This document shows, piece after piece, positions 9,027 to 16,735 of a stretch of 64,000 bases of DNA (position 1 is its first letter; every line of letters starts with the position of its first letter). Under the pieces are notes generated by a model. It saw nothing but the letters and a program-made list of their open reading frames with translations, did no database searches and was not told the DNA's origin. This stretch comes from Haloarchaeobius sp. FL176 (GTDB lineage: Archaea; Halobacteriota; Halobacteria; Halobacteriales; Natrialbaceae). Location of the stretch: contig NZ_JANJYH010000014.1 in NCBI RefSeq assembly GCF_024609245.1, positions 1 through 64,000 of the forward strand, written 5' to 3'. A program made the position numbers and the translations under genes.

Positions 9027-9347
9027 CTAACGATTACACACATCGTCCTGTTCGTGACTGAGGATTTCAACAGAGCCCAGCTCCCATGAATTTCCTTGCC
9101 AGTGAGATTGCGTGACTGTATCAACGAACTCTGGTGGCATCGTCGGGATAGGTAGTCGTTTACCCAGAACACCATGTTTGAGAAGTCCCAGCAGTTGATA
9201 CCGTCCAGTTTCCCTTGGCTGGAAGAACGACTTCCACGGTTGATTGCGCCAGATGTCGAGTGCCTGCCAATGAATTGTGGTGTCAAGAGGGTTGGGTATG
9301 CGTTGGTTAATACTTGCCCCAGTGTTGGTTAAGAAGGACACTTCCAT
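9027..9347 (-). CDS. Hypothetical protein, doubtful
   Basis: 106 aa on the minus strand, starting MEVSFLTNTG and rich in Trp, Pro and Gln with few acidic residues, which is unusual for a halophile. No competing frame is convincing here and the start is 14 nt from the dyad promoter of TFB-1 on the other strand, so it may be a divergent gene. It may equally be non-coding. No family recognised. Confidence 0.35.
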   Translation of the reverse strand: MEVSFLTNTGASINQRIPNPLDTTIHWQALDIWRNQPWKSFFQPRETGRYQLLGLLKHGVLGKRLPIPTMPPEFVDTVTQSHWQGNSWELGSVEILSHEQDDVCNR

Positions 9348-9353
9348 AGGGAA

Positions 9354-9380
9354 TTTATTGACCCCTGTCGGGTGAGGGGT
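9354..9380 (+). promoter_or_regulatory. TATA-like box plus core dyad, copy 2 (TFB-1)
   Basis: TTTATTG, then ACCCC (9361-9365), loop TGTCGGGTGA, GGGGT (9376-9380). A CCTCGGAG block with a possible Shine-Dalgarno GGAG sits 9 nt before ATG 9416. Confidence 0.55.
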
Positions 9381-9415
9381 TCGTCAAACAGGCGAGCACC
9401 TCGGAGCGTATCCAG

Positions 9416-10336
9416 ATGCCTGTCAGTGACATCTACCCGACGACGTTCGACGAGGACGTACCGACCGAGACCGACACCAACCACTGCCCGGAGTGCGATG
9501 GCCGAATCACCCCGAGTGGTGACGAGTCAGTCTGTGCGGACTGTGGCCTGGTCGTCGACGAACAACGACTCGACCGTGGGCCCGAATGGCGAAGCTACGA
9601 CGAGGACGAGTGCAGGCGCACTGGCGGGGCGCGCACGGTGTCCAGACACGACCGTGGCCTCTCGACTACTATCGGCTACGGAACGGACTCTCGAGGCAAC
9701 CAGCTCTCCAGACGGAAGCGCCGACAGCTCGCGCGGATGCGTCGCGAACACTCCCGTGGCCAGTACGAGTCCAAAGCCGACCGGAACCTCATGCATGGGT
9801 TCACCGAGATCCGTCGTATCGTCGGCGCCCTCAACCTCGGTGATTCGCTTCGCGACCAGGCCTGTTCGCTGTTCAGGACGGCTCAATCCGAGTCCCTGCT
9901 TCGAGGCAGATCCATCGAAGGCATCGCAGCAGCCTGTGTCTACGCAGCCATCCGGTGCAACGGTCTTCCCCGAACGCTCGACGAGATCGCGACGCTCGCG
10001 AAGGTGCCCCAGTCCCGGGTGAAGTCCTGCTACAAGTCGCTCAACGCCGAACTGGGACTGCCCGCAAAGCCGATGACCCCGAGCGAGTTCGTTCCCCAGC
10101 TCGCCTCGGACCTGGACGTGCCTGACCGACTCCGTCGTCGTGCTCGAGAGTACGCCCGCCGGGCACAGGAGAGCGGTGTGACGACGGGTGTGCGTCCCTC
10201 CGGGTTCGCAGCGGCCTGTCTGTACAAGGCCAGCGAGAGTACGTTGCTGACTCAAGACGAGGTAGCTGAGGCGGCCGATACGACATCGGTGACGGTGCGA
10301 ACGCACTGGCAGACGCTGAACGAGGTCGTCGACTGA
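9416..10336 (+). CDS. tfb: Transcription initiation factor IIB (TFB-1)
   Basis: 306 aa, the usual TFB length. Residues about 22-42 form a zinc ribbon (CPEC...CADCG), followed by the conserved RGPEWR segment and the B-reader/linker region (DRGLSTTIGYG, SRRKRRQLARMR). Two cyclin-like repeats follow (about 115-205 and 215-305), each with a GRSIEGIAAA/RPSGFAAACLY signature. TFB bridges TATA-bound TBP and RNA polymerase. Haloarchaea carry many TFBs and plasmid copies often specialise in promoter subsets. This gene has one of the core-dyad promoters described here, and the next gene (SWIM) begins with another, so TFB-1 may feed back on this promoter class (inference). Confidence 0.95.
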   Translation: MPVSDIYPTTFDEDVPTETDTNHCPECDGRITPSGDESVCADCGLVVDEQRLDRGPEWRSYDEDECRRTGGARTVSRHDRGLSTTIGYGTDSRGNQLSRRKRRQLARMRREHSRGQYESKADRNLMHGFTEIRRIVGALNLGDSLRDQACSLFRTAQSESLLRGRSIEGIAAACVYAAIRCNGLPRTLDEIATLAKVPQSRVKSCYKSLNAELGLPAKPMTPSEFVPQLASDLDVPDRLRRRAREYARRAQESGVTTGVRPSGFAAACLYKASESTLLTQDEVAEAADTTSVTVRTHWQTLNEVVD

Positions 10337-10339
10337 GCG

Positions 10340-10368
10340 TTTGTGCTCACCTGAACGGGTGAGGTGAG
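10340..10368 (+). promoter_or_regulatory. TATA-like box plus core dyad, copy 3 (SWIM gene)
   Basis: TTTGT (10340-10344), CTCACC (10346-10351), loop TGAACGGGTGA, GGTGAG (10363-10368). The 3' arm doubles as a Shine-Dalgarno-like sequence 5 nt before the in-frame ATT at 10374. It lies just after the TFB-1 stop codon. Confidence 0.55.
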
Positions 10369-10373
10369 ACAGA

Positions 10374-10823
10374 ATTCCCACCGAGAACCATCCTCTTTCG
10401 CAACTGTCGTTCACGAACCGAGTCCGGAAACGTGCCGAGTACGAAGCCTTCGAGTTTCAGCTCGCCGGCGACGCCGTCCTCGTGACCAACTGCAGCCACG
10501 ACGACCCCAGCGGGCACCGATACCTGGTCCACGTCGTCGACGGCGTTCCAACCTCCTGTACGTGTCCCGCTGACGAGCACTACGACGATGCCTGCAAGCA
10601 TCGCGTCGCCGTTGCGATTCGTGGTCCGGTTCTCAACGCGGCTGTGGATGCGATGGTCGCGACTGACGGTGGGAGCGTCGTCAGCAAGTCAGAGGGAACT
10701 AGAACTGAGGATAACGGAGAGTGTGAGTGTGAGAAACTCCCCGATGGAGTCCCATGTTGGCCATGCTTTCGTGATGGAGAGGCGACGTTCGGACCGGTCG
10801 ACCGATCATCGCACACTCCCTGA
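10374..10823 (+). CDS. SWIM zinc-finger protein, apparently initiating at ATT
   Basis: 149 aa if it starts at ATT 10374; the first ordinary start is GTG 10482, which would lose 36 residues that look coding (FTNRVRKRAEYEAFEFQ). The SWIM finger is CTCPADEHYDDACKH (C-x-C...C-x-H), a zinc-binding module found in DNA-binding and recombination-linked proteins. A Cys-rich tail (CECEKLPDGVPCWPC) may bind a second metal. An in-frame TGA inside the dyad at 10366-10368 blocks any earlier start. GGTGAG lies 5 nt before the ATT. A mutated ATG, leaving a weakly translated gene, is the alternative. Confidence 0.7.
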   Translation: MPTENHPLSQLSFTNRVRKRAEYEAFEFQLAGDAVLVTNCSHDDPSGHRYLVHVVDGVPTSCTCPADEHYDDACKHRVAVAIRGPVLNAAVDAMVATDGGSVVSKSEGTRTEDNGECECEKLPDGVPCWPCFRDGEATFGPVDRSSHTP

Positions 10824-10846
10824 CTAGCCGCTCGGCGTAGAGCCAG

Positions 10847-10876
10847 TTTGTGGCGCTGGCAACGGGGTGCCAGCGT
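10847..10876 (+). promoter_or_regulatory. TATA-like box plus core dyad, copy 4
   Basis: TTTGT (10847-10851), GCGCTGGC (10853-10860), loop AACGGGGT, GCCAGCGT (10869-10876), 8 bp with one G-T pair. The ATG at 10934 is 57 nt downstream, as in the paralogous gene at 43319. Confidence 0.5.
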
Positions 10877-10933
10877 GCGAGATAGGGCATCACGATGCCG
10901 TACTTTCGTCGACGCGCTGGCGAGTGTGATTCC

Positions 10934-11425
10934 ATGCACCAGATCATCTACGCGCTCGTCGAAGCAGAGTCAGAAGATGAAGCACTCGAAGAGGCAACGG
11001 TAACGTTCGACCGACTGGTCGGTGCAAAACTCGACGAACGGCCCGTGTTCGACTACCACGTCACGTTCGATGAGGAGGACGCAGCGGTCGCCGGCAAGGC
11101 CCGCTGGGGCGACCGGCCGGTCGCGGTTCCTGTCGACTCGCACGAGGGCGCACGCTTGCTCAAACGCGGCTGGGATGCGACCGTCTCGGAGTTCGAACGC
11201 AACCTCGAGAAGGTCGACGAGGCGTTGGAGGAGCTGACCGTCGAGGAGTTGATGCACGACAAGGCACTCGTCCGACACGCCTGCAACAACATCGGTTCGT
11301 TCCGCGGACACTCGCTGTTCCTCTACGACAGCCACGCGAACGGAATCAGGAACCGATCACACCTCGACCGCGTTCTGGACTCGTCCGAATCACTGTGGAT
11401 CGTGCCCGCCGACGTCCACTACTGA
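10934..11425 (+). CDS. Conserved haloarchaeal protein of unknown function (copy 1)
   Basis: 163 aa from ATG 10934; the frame is open to an ATG at 10895, but the paralogue at 43319 begins at the matching Met (MH..IY.LVEA). Both copies share FDRLVGA, FDYxVxFDEEDxxVAG.ARWGD.PVA, a helical middle and the ending LWIVPAD.H followed by an aromatic residue. The fold is not recognisable; the first 25 residues alternate like a beta-strand followed by a helix used for small-ligand or partner binding. Each copy carries a dyad promoter 57 nt upstream. A function tied to plasmid biology is inferred from context only. Confidence 0.75.
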   Translation: MHQIIYALVEAESEDEALEEATVTFDRLVGAKLDERPVFDYHVTFDEEDAAVAGKARWGDRPVAVPVDSHEGARLLKRGWDATVSEFERNLEKVDEALEELTVEELMHDKALVRHACNNIGSFRGHSLFLYDSHANGIRNRSHLDRVLDSSESLWIVPADVHY

Positions 11426-11507
11426 CGCGAATATCCCCTTCTAATTCGATTCCCCTACGGGCACTCTATTCACTTGTGCCCTCCACCCACCAACCACCTC
11501 CCCTCCC

Positions 11508-11548
11508 TCCGCTCCGTGCTCGCTCCGCTGCGCGCGCAGCCACGACCT
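11508..11548. repeat. GC-rich repeat, copy 1
   Basis: 41 bases nearly identical (one change) to 57282-57322, centred on the perfect palindrome CTGCGCGCGCAG. It lies about 80 nt past a stop codon, in a gap (11426-11693) with no gene. Flanks are similar for another 10-15 bases. Confidence 0.6.
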
Positions 11549-11693
11549 TACTCACCTGTCTAACTTTCATCCGATAACGCGCGAGACAGGGTGCGCACGG
11601 CTGAACTCTTCGATACGTTGCCCGTTACTCAAATTCGAGTTGCTTCCATTCCGGTTGGGGCATCGGGTGGTTCAGAAAGTTCACCAGTCCTTC

Positions 11694-12053
11694 TCAGATC
11701 TCGGTGAGGCCGAGACTGTATTCGAGTGCAGTATCAACCTCGTCCATCCGCTCTTGTGGAATCGGGCCGAGGTTCTCGGTGATACGGTGCTCGATAGAAA
11801 TAGTTCGAATCTGACTACAGAGCGCAACCGAGTCTTCCCGGAGCGCGCACTCTTCGGCTGGGACGAGCACTTCAAATGGGTAGAGTTGCTCACCGAACGA
11901 GGTGGTGAACGGGACAACGATTGTTGTCGGTGCGTTCGCATTTCCGACATCATTCTGCACGACGAGGCACGGACGCGTTCCCCGTTGTTCGGAACCCTGC
12001 GTCGGATCGAGTTCGACGATTACGACATCCCCTCGACGGACAGACAGGCTCAT
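11694..12053 (-). CDS. mazF: MazF/PemK-type toxin
   Basis: 119 aa. RRGDVVIVELDPTQGSEQRGTRPCLVVQND is the classical PemK-family opening with the conserved Asp-Pro...Gly...Arg-Pro block, and the later ALCSQIRTIS contains the second conserved patch. Family members are ribosome-independent mRNA endoribonucleases that arrest growth. It begins 3 nt after the stop of the AbrB-type gene, the usual antitoxin-first order, so the two are translated together. Confidence 0.9.
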   Translation of the reverse strand: MSLSVRRGDVVIVELDPTQGSEQRGTRPCLVVQNDVGNANAPTTIVVPFTTSFGEQLYPFEVLVPAEECALREDSVALCSQIRTISIEHRITENLGPIPQERMDEVDTALEYSLGLTEI

Positions 12054-12056
12054 CCA

Positions 12057-12323
12057 CTACCACTCTGGAGCATCGCCCAGTTGTTCATCAGCCTCCGTCG
12101 AGACGCCCGCCAACTCATCAGCGAGTTCACTGGTCCGTTGGGCAGACCGGCGATACCCCTCAGCCAGCTCCTCACGGGTGACCGGTCGTTCGATAACGAT
12201 CTTCCCCGCCTCTTCGTGGATCACGACGTCGTCACCTCCCTTGATTCCGAACCGCTCTCGCAGCTCTTTGGGGATCGTCACTTGGCCTCGCTTCCCGATT
12301 TTCCGACGTTCGCCACTACCCAT
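12057..12323 (-). CDS. AbrB/MazE-type antitoxin
   Basis: 88 aa. Residues 6-50 are a SpoVT/AbrB swapped-hairpin DNA-binding domain (GKRGQVTIPKELRERFGI, then DVVIHEEAGKIVIERP). The acidic helical C-terminus (TREELAEGY...DEQLGDAPEW) is the likely toxin-binding tail. It should neutralise the adjacent MazF-like toxin and repress the operon; two TATTCATA repeats lie directly upstream. Confidence 0.9.
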   Translation of the reverse strand: MGSGERRKIGKRGQVTIPKELRERFGIKGGDDVVIHEEAGKIVIERPVTREELAEGYRRSAQRTSELADELAGVSTEADEQLGDAPEW

Positions 12324-12326
12324 ACA

Positions 12327-12345
12327 TATTCATATCCTATTCATA
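12327..12345 (-). promoter_or_regulatory. Candidate operator of the toxin-antitoxin operon
   Basis: TATTCATA occurs at 12327-12334 and again at 12338-12345, a centre-to-centre distance of 11 bp or one helical turn, 3-22 nt upstream of the antitoxin start. The arrangement suits a dimeric AbrB-type autorepressor and probably overlaps the promoter. Confidence 0.45.
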
Positions 12346-12569
12346 CTCATAAGCTTTCGGTTGAAAGGCAGCCAGTATGAGCCCTCGCAAGTGCCTGTCG
12401 ATATTCTCGATCCGCTGCGAGACGACTCAGACCGGGAGATCCAACTCATCAGAACTGGCCTTCCGAAACTAAACATCACGTGAGGACACTGGAATCCCCA
12501 TTCAGTCAGGAACGAACACCACTCCGTCAGAGCCTGGAAAACCTCGACTGGTCGCCCCGTGGGAGACTG

Positions 12570-14123
12570 CTATTCGATTGCCCCGGTGCGAATCAGCGAC
12601 CGCAGGCTCGCAAAGTCGTCCTGCATCAGTCGGTCTTCCGTGAGTGGTGCCACAGTCTCTTCGAGCGTGTCAACGATTTCGCTCGCTTTCTGTCCGGGAC
12701 TCCCGTCCCTGTAGTCTAATGCCGTATACGAGGCGAACAGCTCGATAGCTAGCACTGTCTCGACGTTATCGAGAACCTCCACGAGATGGTTCGCACCGTT
12801 TGCACCCATACTCACGTGGTCTTCCTGATTGTCCGATGTCGGAATCGAGTCCGTCGACGACGGATGCACGAGCGTCTTGTTCTCGGAAACCAGCGCGGCA
12901 GCAGTCACGTGTGGCATCATAAATCCACAGTTCAACCCCGGATCTTCGACGAGGAACGGTGGGAGCCCGTCGGAGTGCTCACTCGCCGTCGTCCCATCAG
13001 TTCGTCCCTCGGGCTCACCACCGGTTAACTTGAAGATTCGCCGCTCGGAGATGTTGGCTATCTCTGCAATCGCCATCGAAAGCTGGTCGATGACGAATGC
13101 AATCGGCTGCCCGTGGAAGTTCCCCCCAGAAACCACATCTCCTTCGCCCTGGTTCAGTACAAGCGGATTGTCGGTGACGGCGTTCAATTCCCGTTCGACA
13201 ACCTCCCGAACGTGGGCGACCGTATCCCGACTCGCACCGTGTACCTGTGGAATACACCGGAGTGAATAGGAGTCCTGTGCCCGATTCGCATCCGCAGCGG
13301 CCGTGACTAACTCACTCCCCTCGATGCCCTCCCTGACACGTCTCGCCACCTCTTTTTGTCCAGGGTGGTTCCGCAATTCGTGGATCTCCGCACGGAACGG
13401 ATCACTGAGCCCACGGAACGCCTCTAAGGTCATCGTCCCGACGGTATCGGCCGTATCGAGCAACCGCTCTGCGTCGTGAACAGCCAGAGTAGCAACAGCA
13501 GTGATGTAGTTCGTCCCGTTGATGAGTGCGAGCCCTTCCTTGGCCTCGAGACCGGTCTCGCCGTCGTCAGTGGAGAGTGGTTCCACGCCAATCGAGTCCA
13601 GGACGTCACTCGACGGCACCCACTTCTCTCCGTTCCACGCTTTTCCTTCACCGAGCATCGCAAGCGCGATGTGAGCGAGCGGCGCGAGGTCGCCGCTTGC
13701 ACTGACCGAACCCTTGCGTGGAACGTGGGGATAGAATCCACGATTCAGCAGGTCCTGGAGCTTCAGAATGACATGCTCCCGAACGCCGGAGCTCCCCGAG
13801 AGAAGGGAGTTGAGACGAAGCAACATCATCATCCTAGCTTCATCTTCCTCGACAGGGTCCCCAACACAAACCGCATTACTTCGAATCAGATTCGTTTGCA
13901 GCGTCGTCACATCCTCGGAATCGATGATTTCGTTCTGGCTTGCACCGAAACCAGTGTTGACGCCATATATTATCTCTCCCGTTCCGATTCTCGATTCCAG
14001 ATTGGACCGAGCCTTCCTGACTCGCTCTAGTGCCTCGTCGCTCACCGCAACGTCCTCCCCATCACGGGCACAGGCAACCGCGCTTTCTATCGTCAAATCC
14101 TCGCCAGTCAGTTCAACTGTCAT
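12570..14123 (-). CDS. MIO-type aromatic amino acid / histidine ammonia-lyase
   Basis: 517 aa from ATG 14123, preceded by GGAGG at a proper distance; the longer frame to 14156 lacks this. ASGDLAPLAH carries the Ala-Ser-Gly that cyclises to the MIO cofactor, and the conserved YGVNTGFG, NGTNYI and GNFHGQP blocks are present. MIO lyases release ammonia from histidine, phenylalanine or tyrosine. At the selectivity site, where histidine lyases have Ser-His, phenylalanine lyases Phe-Leu and tyrosine lyases His-Leu, this enzyme reads Ser-Asn (NLIRSNAV), matching none of them. It is last in an operon with both subunits of a ring-hydroxylating dioxygenase, so an aromatic substrate is more likely than histidine (inference). 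Confidence 0.85.
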   Translation of the reverse strand: MTVELTGEDLTIESAVACARDGEDVAVSDEALERVRKARSNLESRIGTGEIIYGVNTGFGASQNEIIDSEDVTTLQTNLIRSNAVCVGDPVEEDEARMMMLLRLNSLLSGSSGVREHVILKLQDLLNRGFYPHVPRKGSVSASGDLAPLAHIALAMLGEGKAWNGEKWVPSSDVLDSIGVEPLSTDDGETGLEAKEGLALINGTNYITAVATLAVHDAERLLDTADTVGTMTLEAFRGLSDPFRAEIHELRNHPGQKEVARRVREGIEGSELVTAAADANRAQDSYSLRCIPQVHGASRDTVAHVREVVERELNAVTDNPLVLNQGEGDVVSGGNFHGQPIAFVIDQLSMAIAEIANISERRIFKLTGGEPEGRTDGTTASEHSDGLPPFLVEDPGLNCGFMMPHVTAAALVSENKTLVHPSSTDSIPTSDNQEDHVSMGANGANHLVEVLDNVETVLAIELFASYTALDYRDGSPGQKASEIVDTLEETVAPLTEDRLMQDDFASLRSLIRTGAIE

Positions 14124-14193
14124 TCTCGAACCTCCGGATTCGCTGCATTCAACCACTTTTTTACCACTATCGCGACGAAATCTAACATCGAAT

Positions 14194-14682
14194 TCATTTC
14201 TTTGGGTCCTCCAGTCGTTGTCGGAGCAGTTCTGTGAACGTACTTTGGTCTTGAGACGCGATACTCTCGAGAGCCACGGCGTTCAATCGAGTCGTGAAGC
14301 CGAGTTTTGGTGCCACCAGTTCAACCCACGTGGGTGTATCGGTGTCGGGGGCCTGTATCTCGACGTGCCCGAACTCGTTCGTTATTCGTGTGAGTTCTTC
14401 AGCCGTGTCATCGCCAGGCTCCCGCTGGACGAGAAGCTCGTCGGCTGGCCGAGACCGCTCCTGGCGGTCAAGGAACGAGAGGAACGTCGAGCGGTCCTGC
14501 CAGGCAAGACACTCTAACGTGACTGCACCAAGACGGATGCGGTCGTCGACCCTCGATGCATCAAGCTCCAACCGGGCTCCTTTCGGAGTGGTTACGCGGC
14601 GTACATCGACCGCTGTTCCCTGGGTAGCCACACGGGTGAGAGGCGTCACAGTCACCGTCGTCGTCAGAGAGTTGTCGCTCAT
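14194..14682 (-). CDS. Unknown protein with internal repeat, dioxygenase operon
   Basis: 162 aa. Two halves end in similar segments: GAVTLECLAWQDRSTFLSFL (about 52-71) and NAVALESIASQDQSTFTELL (about 134-153), so the protein probably arose by duplication of an 80-residue unit with a beta-rich part and a C-terminal helix. No catalytic motif or metal site is visible. It starts 2 nt after the beta-subunit gene and 70 nt before the lyase gene, in the slot where ferredoxin or dihydrodiol dehydrogenase genes often sit, but it resembles neither (no Cys pattern, no Rossmann motif). Confidence 0.7.
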   Translation of the reverse strand: MSDNSLTTTVTVTPLTRVATQGTAVDVRRVTTPKGARLELDASRVDDRIRLGAVTLECLAWQDRSTFLSFLDRQERSRPADELLVQREPGDDTAEELTRITNEFGHVEIQAPDTDTPTWVELVAPKLGFTTRLNAVALESIASQDQSTFTELLRQRLEDPKK

Positions 14683-14684
14683 GA

Positions 14685-15191
14685 CTACAGGAAGAACGAG
14701 AGATTTCGTGTCTCGAGTATCGTCTGGTCGAGTTGTACCTCCCGCTGAGCGAGCTTGAACGACCCATCGACACGACGGAGTGTATCGTGTCGCTCACCAA
14801 CGAGCATGTCTGACTCCGTCGTGTCGCCCTGGTTTCGATAGAGCAACAGATTGCTCTTCACCCGAACCTCATCGTCCGACGTCTCCTCCACCCGAACGTT
14901 GCTCACGAACCGCCGGGTTCGTGATGGAGGGTTTTCTGCCCAGGCATACTCGCGGTCGAACCGCTTCACGCGGGTCGTAAGTGTCCCGATATCCTCTCGA
15001 TAGTGGAATCCGTCGTCACTGAACTCGGACTCTTCACTCCCCCGTTCACGGGTGACTCGTCTGGGAACGCGATACTCGACATCGTCAGTCAGCAGTTCAA
15101 GCCAATCGTGGAGCCTGCCGTCGTCGAGGAGTTCGGCCTCCCTGTAGAGGAATTCCTCACACTCCAATCGGAGTTCGAATCGGTCACTCAT
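14685..15191 (-). CDS. Ring-hydroxylating dioxygenase, small (beta) subunit
   Basis: 168 aa, typical length. The N-terminal helix (ECEEFLYREAELLDDGRLHDWLELLTDDVEYRVP) and the later RTRRFVSNVRVEE and ERHDTLRR segments match the NTF2/SnoaL-like beta subunit of Rieske dioxygenases, which is structural in the alpha3-beta3 hexamer. The start overlaps the alpha-subunit stop by 4 bases, so the two are translationally coupled. Confidence 0.85.
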   Translation of the reverse strand: MSDRFELRLECEEFLYREAELLDDGRLHDWLELLTDDVEYRVPRRVTRERGSEESEFSDDGFHYREDIGTLTTRVKRFDREYAWAENPPSRTRRFVSNVRVEETSDDEVRVKSNLLLYRNQGDTTESDMLVGERHDTLRRVDGSFKLAQREVQLDQTILETRNLSFFL

Positions 15192-16561
15192 TGGCTTTCC
15201 TCCGAGTCGATGTCCTGACCAGTCATCGCGCGGTACCAGCTCTGATAGAACGTCTGCATCGTTCCATCCTCGAAGTTCGTGTCGTACACCTCCCCAGGTC
15301 CCGGGAACTCGTCCGAGATCTCCTCGGAATCACTCATGTCGCCGACCCCCATCTGGAAGTTCGATTCGCGCCCCATCTTCTTCCCGAACGTACTCCCGGC
15401 TGCTTCGGCGATACCGTCCCAGACTGCGAAGTCGTCCACCTCGAAGTTTCCAGCCACGCTGAACGTTCCAATACCGGTATCGTATGCGCGCTGTTTGAAC
15501 TCCTCAGAGGCACCCTGTGGGACGAGAATCCAGTTCCACACCTGCGTTTTCTTTGGCCCGACAGGCTGCCACTTTCGGACGTTCAGAAACGCCGTGACTT
15601 CGCGATTCTCCGGGTCCGGATTGAGATTCATCTGAAGGAACGACATATTCGGGAACACGGTGCCGACGCTCGAGACCAGTCGTTTCGCAAGTCGAAGCTG
15701 GTCATCGGAGAGATGGGCGTCCGTGAAGACATCCTCCGGGTAACCGCCTGCGTACTCCTGGTTCTCCAGATACGCAAGCATGCAGGAGTGGCCGCTACAC
15801 TCAGTGATGTCTGCGGGGGTTCGCTCCGCCCCGGCCGCGGAGAGTTCCGGCGGGAAAATATCCAAGTCCATTGCAGACTTGTGTGTCGCGAGCGTGTGGT
15901 AGGAATCGCCGGTGAAATTGTCGGCCCCAATCTTCCAGTTCGTATCGATCTCCCACCGAATTGGCTCCCCAACCACTTCCATCCCGCCATCAGCAAACTG
16001 CAGATGGAGGTCGAGGTACCACGTGAAATCGCCGAGATACTCCTCCAGTGTCGGGGCATCGGCGGAAAGACACGCGAACACGAGACCGCGGTAACTATCG
16101 ACCTGTGGCGCGGAGTCAAGCGCGTACTCACAGGTATCGAGTTCCTTGAAGAACTCTTCTTTGTGCGGGACACCGACAAGTTCTCCCGTGGTATCATACG
16201 TCCAGTTGTGGTACGGACACCGGAAATACGACGTATTGCCCTGTTCAGCACGGACGACCGTCGTGCCACGGTGTTGGCACGAGTCGAAGAGGACCTGTAC
16301 GTCACCGCTGTCATCCCGGACGAATATGAAAGGACTGTCCCCGATGTAGCGTTTCGCGTAATCACCCGGCTCCGGGATTTCTGATTCGTGACCAACGAGT
16401 ACCCAAGTATCACTGAAAACTCGCTCAAGCTCCAGCTGGTGGATTTCGTCGTCGTTGTGGATCTGGGAGGGGATAGTCCCCGTTTCTTTAATCGATCCAA
16501 CCTGTTCGATGACATCCGCCGCCGCTGGCGTCGAGTTAGCTGTGTTCCTCTCCGTTCCCAT
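15188..16561 (-). CDS. Rieske ring-hydroxylating dioxygenase, large (alpha) subunit
   Basis: 457 aa. The Rieske [2Fe-2S] site is CQHRG (about 94-98) and CPYHNW (about 114-119). The mononuclear iron site is the DSYHTLATH block (two His) with a later Asp in VDDFAVWDG. Such enzymes add O2 across an aromatic ring as a cis-dihydrodiol. With the ammonia-lyase two genes on, the simplest reading is deamination of an aromatic amino acid followed by ring attack on the cinnamate-like product. The required ferredoxin, reductase and diol dehydrogenase are not in the window. The palindrome GTATTAAATAC lies 52 nt upstream. Confidence 0.9.
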   Translation of the reverse strand: MGTERNTANSTPAAADVIEQVGSIKETGTIPSQIHNDDEIHQLELERVFSDTWVLVGHESEIPEPGDYAKRYIGDSPFIFVRDDSGDVQVLFDSCQHRGTTVVRAEQGNTSYFRCPYHNWTYDTTGELVGVPHKEEFFKELDTCEYALDSAPQVDSYRGLVFACLSADAPTLEEYLGDFTWYLDLHLQFADGGMEVVGEPIRWEIDTNWKIGADNFTGDSYHTLATHKSAMDLDIFPPELSAAGAERTPADITECSGHSCMLAYLENQEYAGGYPEDVFTDAHLSDDQLRLAKRLVSSVGTVFPNMSFLQMNLNPDPENREVTAFLNVRKWQPVGPKKTQVWNWILVPQGASEEFKQRAYDTGIGTFSVAGNFEVDDFAVWDGIAEAAGSTFGKKMGRESNFQMGVGDMSDSEEISDEFPGPGEVYDTNFEDGTMQTFYQSWYRAMTGQDIDSEESQ

Positions 16562-16613
16562 GTCATTAGGTACTCAGTATCATTGGTTAAGGTGAATGGT
16601 GGCAATTGGAGGG

Positions 16614-16624
16614 TGTATTAAATA
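16614..16624 (-). promoter_or_regulatory. Palindromic promoter/operator candidate of the dioxygenase operon
   Basis: GTATTAAATAC is a perfect 5+1+5 palindrome, 52 nt before the alpha-subunit ATG in the 174-nt gap after the aminotransferase remnant. It could be the TATA element, a repressor site or both. Confidence 0.35.
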
Positions 16625-16735
16625 CAACAGAGTGTTAGATTAGCATTTCGCGAATCTCGATCCTTCTATTAGAAAATAATTTTAGAGTTTAGAACAGAGG
16701 TTATAACAGCGAAGATTGTTCAAAATTTGAAACTA

